From Actinoplanes ianthinogenes (lineage in GTDB: Bacteria; Actinomycetota; Actinomycetes; Mycobacteriales; Micromonosporaceae), in assembly GCF_018324205.1 (NCBI RefSeq), contig NZ_AP023356.1:2621501-2685500 (forward strand): a stretch of DNA of 64,000 nt, given 5' to 3'. Under the pieces are notes generated by a model. That model was not told where the DNA came from, did no database searches, and saw only the letters and a list, made by a program, of their open reading frames with translations. Numbering within the stretch: position 1 is the stretch's first letter; the number at the start of each line of letters is the position of its first letter. Position numbers and translations under genes: made by a program. Below, piece after piece: positions 55,588 through 63,001 of this stretch.

Positions 55588-56340
55588 ATGACGGACGAGG
55601 CGAGCTTCCTGGCCGAGTACGACCCGCGGGACTACCCCGCCGTCGCCGTGACCGTCGACGTCGTCGCCCTCACCATCCGGGACGGCAAGCTCTGCGTCCT
55701 GCTCGTCGAGCGCGGCGAGCAGCCGTTCGCCGGCCGCCGCGCCCTCCCCGGCGGCTTCGTCCGCGAGGAGACCCTCGACGACGCCGCGCTGCGCGAGCTG
55801 GCCGAGGAGACCGGGCTGCACCCGGGCGAGGGTCCGCTGCAACGGGTCCACCTGGAGCAGCTCCGGACGTACGGAAATCCTGGCCGCGACCCCCGGATGC
55901 GCGTCGTCTCGGTCGCCTACCTGGCCTTCGCCCCGCACCTGCCCGAGCCGACCGCCGGCAGCGACGCCGCCGGCGCCTTCTGGGTCCCGGTCGACAAGGT
56001 CGAGGATCTCGCCTTCGACCACGACCAGATCCTGGCCGAGGGCCTCGACCGGGCCCGCGACAAGCTCGAGTACACGCCACTCGCGACCGCCTTCGTCGAC
56101 AGCGAGTTCACCATCTCCGAGCTGCGCGCCGTCTACACCGCGGTCTGGGGCGAGGAGCTGCACGCCGGCAACTTCCACCGCAAGGTGCTGTCGGTGCCGG
56201 GCTTCGTGGAGAGCACCGGCGCGACCGCCACCCGGGGCGGCGAGCGCGGCGGCCCCAAGGCCAAGCTCTACCGGGCCGGCGACGCGACGCTGCTGCACCC
56301 CGCGCTGTTGCGGCCCACCAGAGAGGACCGGATCCGATGA
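55588..56340 (+). CDS. Nudix hydrolase with NrtR-like C-terminal domain
   Basis: 250 aa from ATG 55588 (GAGAGGAC upstream). The Nudix box is complete: Gly-x5-Glu-x7-Arg-Glu-Leu-x-Glu-Glu-x-Gly-Leu in LPGGFVREE and RELAEETGL. The C-terminus has the winged-helix of NrtR proteins (EFTISELRAVYTAVWG and NFHRKVLSVPGFVEST). NrtR represses NAD genes and senses ADP-ribose. Because the Nudix box is intact it may also hydrolyse an ADP-ribose-type nucleotide. It starts a coupled four-gene operon and its own repeats are likely operators. Confidence 0.9.
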   Translation: MTDEASFLAEYDPRDYPAVAVTVDVVALTIRDGKLCVLLVERGEQPFAGRRALPGGFVREETLDDAALRELAEETGLHPGEGPLQRVHLEQLRTYGNPGRDPRMRVVSVAYLAFAPHLPEPTAGSDAAGAFWVPVDKVEDLAFDHDQILAEGLDRARDKLEYTPLATAFVDSEFTISELRAVYTAVWGEELHAGNFHRKVLSVPGFVESTGATATRGGERGGPKAKLYRAGDATLLHPALLRPTREDRIR

Positions 56341-57347
56341 GGTCGTCCTTCGAGGAGGTGGCCGCCGCGATCCGGGCGGCCGGCACGTTCGCCGAGCTGG
56401 TCGACACGACCGGGGTGGACAGCCGGCGGCAGTCGGCCTACCGGATCCTGGCCAAGATCGTGCACCCGGACGCGGCCGGCCCGGCCCTGCGCGGGCCCGC
56501 GACGGCGGCCTTCGCCAAGCTGACCGACCTCTACCAAGGCCCCGACGAGCCGGGGCCGGGCGAAAGAGGACCCGGCGAGCACAGGTTCGGCGAACGAAGG
56601 CCGGGCGAAAGAGCACCCGGCGAAAGAGGACCGGTCAGAGAAGGACCGGGCAGAAGAGGGCCGGACGAGAACGCTTGGCGCTCCGGCGACATCGCCGACC
56701 TGTACGAGGACGGCGACCTGCTGATCAAGGTCCCCCGGGACCCCGGCGACAACGACCTGATGGAGGCCGAGGCCGGCGCCCTGCGCCGACTCCGCCGCCA
56801 CGGGCACCCGGACTTCCAGGCCTACGCGCCGCGGCTGCGGGACACGGGACGACGCGATGGCCGTACCGTCAATGTCCTGACCCGGAGACGGGACTTCCGC
56901 GACCTGACCGACAGCGGTGACCTGTCGCCCGTCGATCTGGTCTGGATCTGGCGGCGGCTGCTGGCCGGCCTGGGCTGGGCGCATCGCGCCGGCCTGGTGC
57001 ACGGCGCGGTCTTCGAGGAGCACGTGCTGATCGAGCCGCACCGGCGCGGCCTGGTCCTGATCGACTGGTGCTACGCCACCGCGGTCGGCGCCCGGCCGAA
57101 AGCGATCATCGCGAAGCGGGAGCGGGACTACCCGCCCGAGGTGCTCCTGACCCGGCCGGTCACCGCCGCCACCGACATCCACCTGGCAAGCCAGCTGATG
57201 ATCCGGCTGTTCGGCAGTGCCATGCCGGATCCGCTGCGACGTTTCGCCGACGGCTGCCGCTACGACCGCCCGCAGATGCGCCCGCAGAACGCGTGGCACC
57301 TCCTCACCGAATTCGATCAGATCATCCCCCCGCGTTACCGGATCTAG
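56337..57347 (+). CDS. J-domain-like/pseudokinase fusion
   Basis: 336 aa from an ATG that overlaps the Nudix stop (ATGA). Residues 12-68 have a J-domain core (AYRILAKIVHPDAAGP with HPD at 43-45). A linker with repeated PGER-like motifs follows (about 70-110). From 125 a kinase-like region has Lys131 in LLIKVPR, Glu in MEAEAGALRRL, LVHGAVFEEHVLI and LIDWCYA. In the catalytic loop the position usually holding Asp (HGD) is Ala, so it is probably a pseudokinase. It may recruit a chaperone to the VWA and PurA-like partners. Confidence 0.8.
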   Translation: MRSSFEEVAAAIRAAGTFAELVDTTGVDSRRQSAYRILAKIVHPDAAGPALRGPATAAFAKLTDLYQGPDEPGPGERGPGEHRFGERRPGERAPGERGPVREGPGRRGPDENAWRSGDIADLYEDGDLLIKVPRDPGDNDLMEAEAGALRRLRRHGHPDFQAYAPRLRDTGRRDGRTVNVLTRRRDFRDLTDSGDLSPVDLVWIWRRLLAGLGWAHRAGLVHGAVFEEHVLIEPHRRGLVLIDWCYATAVGARPKAIIAKRERDYPPEVLLTRPVTAATDIHLASQLMIRLFGSAMPDPLRRFADGCRYDRPQMRPQNAWHLLTEFDQIIPPRYRI

Positions 57348-57357
57348 GAGAGACATC

Positions 57358-58200
57358 ATGGGAAGCGGACGCTGGTCCACCGACGTCTACACCGCCGCCG
57401 AGCACTACCGCGCGGCGACCGGCCAGAGCGCCTTCGCCTACAGCGACAGCGGCGCCCGCACCGCGCACCCGGACCTCGACCCGCGCGGCGTGTTCATGCG
57501 GGAGTGCCGGGACAGCGACGAGCACCCGGAGAGCACCCCGATCGTGGTGATGTTCGACGTCACCGGCTCGATGCGGCACGTGCCGCGGGTGCTCCAGGCC
57601 AGGCTGCCGCAACTGCTCGGCCTGCTCACCCGGCAGGGAAAGGTCACCGACCCGCAGATCATGTTCGGCGCGATCGGCGACGCCACCTGCGACCGGGTGC
57701 CGCTCCAGGTGGGCCAGTTCGAGTCGGACAACCGGATGGACGAGGACCTGTCCAAGATCGTTCTGGAGGGCGGCGGGGGCGGCGGCCGGCGGGAGTCCTA
57801 CGAGCTGGCGATGTACTTCCTGGCCCGGCACGTGATCACCGACTCGATGGTGGAGCGGCAGCGGAAGGGCTTCCTGTTCCTGATCGGTGACGAGATGCCC
57901 TACGAGCAGGTCGACCCGCGGGAGGTCGGCACGGTCATCGGTGACGACCTGCGCCAGGCGATCCCGACCCGGGAGATCCTCGCCGAGCTGCGGCGCAAGT
58001 TCGAGGTGTTCTTCATCCTGCCGACCGCGGCGAGCTACGGCGGCGACCGGCAGATCCTCCGGACCTGGCGGGACCTGCTCGGGCAGAACGTGCTGGAGCT
58101 GGACGACCTGGACGACGTCTGCGAGACGATCGCCCGGCAGGTGACCACCGACAGCGTCCCGAAAACGCCGCAGCTCTCCCTGACCACCCGACGACTGTGA
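57358..58200 (+). CDS. VWA-domain protein of the Nudix operon
   Basis: 280 aa from an ATG ten bases after the previous stop, with TAGGAGAG. The VWA domain has the MIDAS motif DVTGSM (Asp67, Thr69, Ser71), a Gly-rich loop EGGGGGGRRES and GDEMPYEQVD for the later acidic residue. It is a soluble protein that can bind divalent metal and partner proteins. The next gene starts in its stop codon (GTGA). Confidence 0.85.
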   Translation: MGSGRWSTDVYTAAEHYRAATGQSAFAYSDSGARTAHPDLDPRGVFMRECRDSDEHPESTPIVVMFDVTGSMRHVPRVLQARLPQLLGLLTRQGKVTDPQIMFGAIGDATCDRVPLQVGQFESDNRMDEDLSKIVLEGGGGGGRRESYELAMYFLARHVITDSMVERQRKGFLFLIGDEMPYEQVDPREVGTVIGDDLRQAIPTREILAELRRKFEVFFILPTAASYGGDRQILRTWRDLLGQNVLELDDLDDVCETIARQVTTDSVPKTPQLSLTTRRL

Positions 58201-59423
58201 TGACGGAGCACGTCGCGGTCGTCGACCTCGGCTACGGGGACGCCGGCAAGGGCACCGTGGTGGACGCGCTGTGCGGGCGCGGCGCGGTGCGGGCGGTGCT
58301 GCGCTTCAACGGGGGAGCGCAGGCCGCGCACAACGTGGTCACCGACGACGGGCGGCACCACACGTTCAGCCAGTTCGGCTCGGGCACGTTGCGCGGCGTG
58401 CCGACCCACCTGACCCGCTTCATGATCGTCGATCCGCTCGCGCTGGCCGCCGAGGCGGCCGCGCTGGGCAACCCGTTCGACCTGCTCACGGTGGACGGCG
58501 ACGCACTGCTCGCCACTCCGTGGCATCGCGCGGCAAATCACCTCAGGGAGCGCTCGGACCGGCACGGTTCGTGCGGGATGGGGGTGGGCGAGACGGTTGC
58601 GTACGCCCTGAGCACCCCCGAGGCGCCCCGAGTCGCAGACGTGCGCTCCCCCGCACGTCTGCGGCGCCGCCTCACGATGGTGCGGGACGCCTACGGGTTC
58701 CGCGACATCCCGCTCGACGACGTCGTGGACGCGTTCACGGCCTTCGGCCGGACGGTCCGGATCGTCGACGACCGGTACACCGGCCGGCTCCTGGCCGACG
58801 GCCCGTGCGTCTTCGAGGGCGCGCAGGGCGTGCTGCTCGACGAGTGGCGCGGCTGGCACCCGCACACCACCTGGTCCACCACCACCTTCGACAACGTCGC
58901 GGAGCTCTGCCCGTCGTTCCGGCGGCTCGGCGTGGTGCGCACCTACACCACCCGGCACGGGGCCGGCCCGTTCGTCACCGAGGATCCCGGGCTCGACCTG
59001 CCGGAGGCGCACAACGGGCACGGCGAGTGGCAGGGCGCGTTCCGGGCCGGGCACTTCGACGCGGTCGCCCACCGGTACGCCGTGGAGGTCTGCGGCGGCG
59101 TCGACGAGCTGGCCGTCACCCACCTGGACGCGCCCCTCCGGGAGCCGGCCCTGCGGATCTGCACGTCCTATCGGGAGACCGGCCGCATCGTCCCCGGAGC
59201 GCACCGCGACCTGGAGCACCAGGCGACCCTGACCGCGCTCCTGCACCGCGCCACCCCCGCTGAGCTGCACCGGCCCGACGACTGGGCGGGCGCGATCGGT
59301 GCCCTGCTCAGGGTCCCGGTCACCCTGGAGTCGTACGGCCCGCGCGCCGCCGACAAGCGTTTCGTCCCCGCGGGAGTACACCGTCCGACGCAGATACGTC
59401 GAGCGGTGTATTGCCCGGTCTGA
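58197..59423 (+). CDS. Divergent adenylosuccinate synthetase homologue
   Basis: 408 aa from GTG 58197, or ATG 58200. PurA features: GYGDAGKGTVVD (P-loop with the catalytic Asp), FNGGAQAAHNVV holding the catalytic-His position, a GSCGMGVGETVAYAL block in the place of the IMP-binding loop and AVTHLD near the GTP-recognition region. PurA normally makes adenylosuccinate from IMP, GTP and aspartate. Compared with housekeeping PurA it has Ala in place of the first His of GGHNAGH, and the substrate loops differ. It may act on a different nucleotide; the housekeeping PurA must be elsewhere. Confidence 0.8.
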   Translation: MMTEHVAVVDLGYGDAGKGTVVDALCGRGAVRAVLRFNGGAQAAHNVVTDDGRHHTFSQFGSGTLRGVPTHLTRFMIVDPLALAAEAAALGNPFDLLTVDGDALLATPWHRAANHLRERSDRHGSCGMGVGETVAYALSTPEAPRVADVRSPARLRRRLTMVRDAYGFRDIPLDDVVDAFTAFGRTVRIVDDRYTGRLLADGPCVFEGAQGVLLDEWRGWHPHTTWSTTTFDNVAELCPSFRRLGVVRTYTTRHGAGPFVTEDPGLDLPEAHNGHGEWQGAFRAGHFDAVAHRYAVEVCGGVDELAVTHLDAPLREPALRICTSYRETGRIVPGAHRDLEHQATLTALLHRATPAELHRPDDWAGAIGALLRVPVTLESYGPRAADKRFVPAGVHRPTQIRRAVYCPV

Positions 59424-59471
59424 CCCCCCGGAGAACGCTGAGAGCATCGGTACTTGAAGGGGGAAAGCCCG

Positions 59472-59891
59472 ATGCGCTCCGCTTATCGCGCCATTTCTGG
59501 ATTGATTCTGGCCGGCGTCGTCATTCAGCTCGTCGCGGTCGCCGCCGCGTGGTTCCAGGTGCTCAGCGACGTCGACGACGGTGGCGTCTTCGACAACAAC
59601 ACGCAGAACTGGGGCCACGTGCTGCACAGCGTGGTCGGCGGGATGGTGATCCCGCTGCTGGCGGTCGCGCTCCTGGTGATCTCCTTCTTCGCCGGCGTCC
59701 CGAACGGGGTGCGGTACGCCCTGTTCGTCTTCGGCGCGGTGGTCCTCCAGGTCGTCCTGGCCTTCGCCAGTTACAACGTGCCGCTGCTCGGCGCGCTGCA
59801 CGGCCTGAACGCGCTCGCCGTCGCCGGCCTCGCCGAGAACGCCATGCGCAAGGCGCGGGTCACCCGGCAGGCGCCCGCCCCGGTCGCCTGA
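59472..59891 (+). CDS. Four-helix membrane protein (DUF6220-like)
   Basis: 139 aa from ATG 59472 with GGGGGAAAG. Four hydrophobic helices (about 7-27, 45-68, 78-96, 100-118) are visible, with DDGGVFDNNTQN in the first extracytoplasmic loop and HSVVGGM after it. A His in helix 2 and one near helix 4 could bind a haem or metal. The name is by resemblance from memory. Its stop overlaps the multicopper oxidase start (TGATG), so the two proteins probably work together. Confidence 0.75.
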   Translation: MRSAYRAISGLILAGVVIQLVAVAAAWFQVLSDVDDGGVFDNNTQNWGHVLHSVVGGMVIPLLAVALLVISFFAGVPNGVRYALFVFGAVVLQVVLAFASYNVPLLGALHGLNALAVAGLAENAMRKARVTRQAPAPVA

Positions 59892-61273
59892 TGCGCCGCT
59901 CGACCAGGGCCGCCATCGCCGTGGTGGCGGCCCTCGCCGTGCTCGGCCCGATCGGCTATTTCTGGTATGACAGCCTGGTCCCGGGCACCTACGACATGGC
60001 CACGATGGGATACCCCGACAGCGGCGGCGGCCCGGCGGCCGGCCACGATCACGGCGCCGGGCTGTCGGTGGCCGACCTCAGGGGTCCGAGCGGGACGCCG
60101 GACGTGGCGGTGACGCTGACCGCCCGCAAGGACGGCTCGCGGTACACGCTGAACGGCACCTCCCCCGGGCCCGAGATCCGCGCCACGCGCGGGCAGCTGA
60201 TCCAGGTGACCCTGGTCAACGAGTCGGTGCCGGACGGGGTGACCCTGCACTGGCACGGGGTGGACGTGCCGAACGGGGAGGACGGCGTCGCCGGGGTGAC
60301 CCAGGACGCGGTGCCGCGCGGGCAGAGCTTCGTGTACCGGTTCGTGGCGAAGGACGCCGGGACCTACTGGTACCACTCGCATCAGGTGTCGCACGAGCAG
60401 GTCAAGAACGGCCTGTTCGGCGCCCTGGTGATCGTGCCGCGCGGGAGCACCACGCAGGATCAGGTCGCGATGGTGCACACCTACCAGGGCAAGCGCACCA
60501 TCAACGGCAAGCCGGAGGTGTCGGATTTGTCCGCGCGATACATCCGCTTGATCAACACGGATGCGGGGCCGATCCGGATCTGGGTCAGTGGCACGTCATT
60601 CCGGCTCACGGCGATCGACGGGCACGACGTGAACCAGCCGGGACCGATCGAGAACCAGGCGGTGCTGGTGACCGCCGGCGGCCGGGTGGATCTCCAGCTG
60701 ACCGCGCCCGGCCGGGTGGACGCCGGTGGCGGTGCGGCGCTGGTCGCCGGCGGGACGGCCGCTGCGCCGCTTCCGGCTGCCACAGTGGACTTCCTCGCGT
60801 ACGGAAAAATCGCTCCTCTCGGTTTTGATCCGGACAAGGCGAACCGCCATTTTCAGTACGACATCGGCAGGCGCTTCGGGTTCCTCGACGGGCGGCCGGG
60901 CATGTGGTGGACGATCAACGGCCATCTCTTCCCGGACGTCCCGATGTTCATGGTCGACACCGGTGACGTGGTCCGGATGACCGTGCACAACGGCAGCGGC
61001 AAGGTGCACCCGATGCACCTGCACGGTCATCACGTCGTGGTGCTCAGCCGCAACGGTGTCGCGGCCACCGGCAGCCCGTGGTGGACCGACTCGCTGGACG
61101 TGCCGGACGGCGACACCTTCGAGATCGCCTTCGTGGCCGGCAACCCGGGCATCTGGGCCGACCACTGCCACAACCTGGAGCACGTGCCGGAGGGTCTGGT
61201 CGCGCATCTGGCCTACTCCGGGGTGCGCGGCTCGTTCCAGGTCGGCGGCGCGAGCGGCAACACCCCGGAGTAG
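59891..61273 (+). CDS. Multicopper oxidase
   Basis: 460 aa. An N-terminal hydrophobic segment (about 6-26) anchors or exports it. The four copper-binding blocks are complete: TLHWHGVDV (His120, His122), YWYHSHQ (His162, His164), MHLHGHHV and the HCHNLEH block. In the last block the axial position after HxxxG is Leu, as in high-potential laccases. A His-rich DHGAG motif lies before the first cupredoxin domain. Likely substrates are phenols or cuprous ions. It is coupled to a membrane protein upstream. Confidence 0.93.
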   Translation: MRRSTRAAIAVVAALAVLGPIGYFWYDSLVPGTYDMATMGYPDSGGGPAAGHDHGAGLSVADLRGPSGTPDVAVTLTARKDGSRYTLNGTSPGPEIRATRGQLIQVTLVNESVPDGVTLHWHGVDVPNGEDGVAGVTQDAVPRGQSFVYRFVAKDAGTYWYHSHQVSHEQVKNGLFGALVIVPRGSTTQDQVAMVHTYQGKRTINGKPEVSDLSARYIRLINTDAGPIRIWVSGTSFRLTAIDGHDVNQPGPIENQAVLVTAGGRVDLQLTAPGRVDAGGGAALVAGGTAAAPLPAATVDFLAYGKIAPLGFDPDKANRHFQYDIGRRFGFLDGRPGMWWTINGHLFPDVPMFMVDTGDVVRMTVHNGSGKVHPMHLHGHHVVVLSRNGVAATGSPWWTDSLDVPDGDTFEIAFVAGNPGIWADHCHNLEHVPEGLVAHLAYSGVRGSFQVGGASGNTPE

Positions 61274-61274
61274 C

Positions 61275-62432
61275 TCAGCACTGCCAGACGCGGGGGTGCA
61301 TCAGGCCGTCGGACAGCTCGACGCCACCGACGACCAGGCCGCCGTCGCTCAGACCGCTGGAGCGCACGATCCGCCCGGCGCCGGGCCCGGGCAGCTCCAC
61401 CACCCGGCCGTCACGGATCAGCCGGCCGCCGGCGGTGAGCGCCCATCCGGAGGCGTTGACCGCCTCGCCCGGCTCGTCGCCGGCCGTGATCTCGGTGAGC
61501 GCCCCGGTCCGCAGGTTCCAGAGCCCGGCGTGCCCGGGTTCCCAGACGCCGCCGGTCACCCAGTCGCCGCGCATCGCGTAACCGGCGGTCCGCTGCCCGG
61601 CCGGGGTCTTCAGTTTCCGGCCCGTGCCCTGCTGGTCCCAAACGTAGGCGGCCTTCGCTCCGCCGGAGTAGATCGCGCCGGCGATCGTGCCGTCGTCGGC
61701 GAGGGCCGAGCCGTGCGCGCCCTTGGGCAGCGGGAGCCGGACCGGTTCGGTGGAGCCGGCCTTCCAGAGCAGGACGATGGCGCCCTTGCCCTCGATATTG
61801 CCCCTCGGCTCGGCGTTGATCAGCACGTCACCGGCCGCGTTGACGACCGGTTCGGGGTACGGGTGCCACTCGCCGGGCGGCATGCGCAGGGTGGTGTAGG
61901 TGCCGTTCGCATAGCGGAAGACCTCGTCCTCGGTGCCGTCACTGGACAGGCCGACCACGACGCCGTTCGGGTTGACCGCGCTGAGCTGCACCGACTTCGC
62001 GGTCATCGGGAGCGCCTCGGGCTTTCCGTCGGTCCACAGGATCGGCAGGAAGTCCTGCTTCTTCGTGGCGTGGCCGACGATGTAGCGCCCCGTCGGGTCG
62101 ATGCCGTCCGCCTCGACGCCGGTCATCCCCTTGGGTACCGGCAGCTCCCGCATCCGGCAATCGTTTTCCGGGATGCTCGTCGACGGTGCGACCGCTGACG
62201 GCGTGGCTTTCGAGGGGGCGGCTGTCACCGCCGGCGCCCGTTCGTCGCCCAGCAGCACGTTCGGCACGGTCACCAGCGCGCCGACGGCCAGCGCCACGCC
62301 CGCGCCCGCCCACAGCGCCTGCCTCCGCCGCGCCGCCCGCTGGGCGGCCGGCAACACCGAGTCGATCGAGACACGGCTGGGTGGCGCACTCGCCTTCGCC
62401 AACCGCTCCCGCAATGCCTGTTCCTGGTCCAC
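61275..62432 (-). CDS. Membrane-anchored beta-propeller-like protein, probable anti-sigma partner
   Basis: 385 aa from a GTG that is 4 bases after the sigma factor stop. A cytoplasmic N-terminal part of about 38 residues precedes a transmembrane helix (about 39-58), and the exterior region has WD/propeller-like repeats (for example DPTGRYIVGHATKK, NPNGVVVGLSSDG, NAAGDVLINAEPRG). The layout and the closeness to the sigma gene suggest that the N-terminus binds the sigma factor, though no ZAS zinc motif is seen. Confidence 0.75.
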   Translation of the reverse strand: MDQEQALRERLAKASAPPSRVSIDSVLPAAQRAARRRQALWAGAGVALAVGALVTVPNVLLGDERAPAVTAAPSKATPSAVAPSTSIPENDCRMRELPVPKGMTGVEADGIDPTGRYIVGHATKKQDFLPILWTDGKPEALPMTAKSVQLSAVNPNGVVVGLSSDGTEDEVFRYANGTYTTLRMPPGEWHPYPEPVVNAAGDVLINAEPRGNIEGKGAIVLLWKAGSTEPVRLPLPKGAHGSALADDGTIAGAIYSGGAKAAYVWDQQGTGRKLKTPAGQRTAGYAMRGDWVTGGVWEPGHAGLWNLRTGALTEITAGDEPGEAVNASGWALTAGGRLIRDGRVVELPGPGAGRIVRSSGLSDGGLVVGGVELSDGLMHPRVWQC

Positions 62433-62436
62433 GCCG

Positions 62437-62934
62437 CTACCTCGCTTCCTCGAAGGTGCCGAGCGCAGCGCGCAGCGCGGTCAGGCCGCGCGAACACTGG
62501 CTCTTGACGTTGCCCACCGAACAGCCGAGCGCCTCCGCGGTGTCCTCCACCGAGAGGTCGCTGAAATACCGCAGCACCAGCACGGTCCGCTGCCCCTTGG
62601 GCAACGTGCGCAGCGCCGTGATCAGCTCGTCCCGCACCTCCACGCCGTTCCCGGACGGCGCCGGGCGGTCCGGCACGTGCTCGCCGAGCAGCACCCGGCT
62701 CCAGCGGCGGCGCCGTTCGTCGAGGTAACGCCGGACGAGGATCCGGTGCACGTAGGCGTCCAGGTTGTCCGCCCGGACAGCCTTCTTCCAGGACAGGTAC
62801 AGCGAGGTGACCGTCGATTGGACGATGTCGTCCGCCCGGTACCGGTCACCGCAGAGGAAGTACGCCGCCCGATGCAGCCGGGACAACCGCCCGGCCACGT
62901 AGTCGACGTACTCCCGTTCGAGGTCGGAACGCAT
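62437..62934 (-). CDS. SigE-family ECF RNA polymerase sigma factor
   Basis: 165 aa from ATG 62934 with GGGGGAG. Region 2 has AAYFLCGDRYRADDIVQST and VHRILVRRYLDERRRR; region 4 has LRTLPKGQRTVLVLRYFSDLSVEDTAEALGCSVGNVKSQCSRGL. This is the pattern of the SigE family common in streptomycetes and Actinoplanes. It should direct RNA polymerase to stress promoters; its downstream neighbour is a likely anti-sigma protein. Confidence 0.93.
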   Translation of the reverse strand: MRSDLEREYVDYVAGRLSRLHRAAYFLCGDRYRADDIVQSTVTSLYLSWKKAVRADNLDAYVHRILVRRYLDERRRRWSRVLLGEHVPDRPAPSGNGVEVRDELITALRTLPKGQRTVLVLRYFSDLSVEDTAEALGCSVGNVKSQCSRGLTALRAALGTFEEAR

Positions 62935-63001
62935 CCTGCTCCCCCGGTCGGTGGTCGTCACCCTTCCGTCGCGGGTGACGACCACCCAGGTTGCACGGAG
63001 C

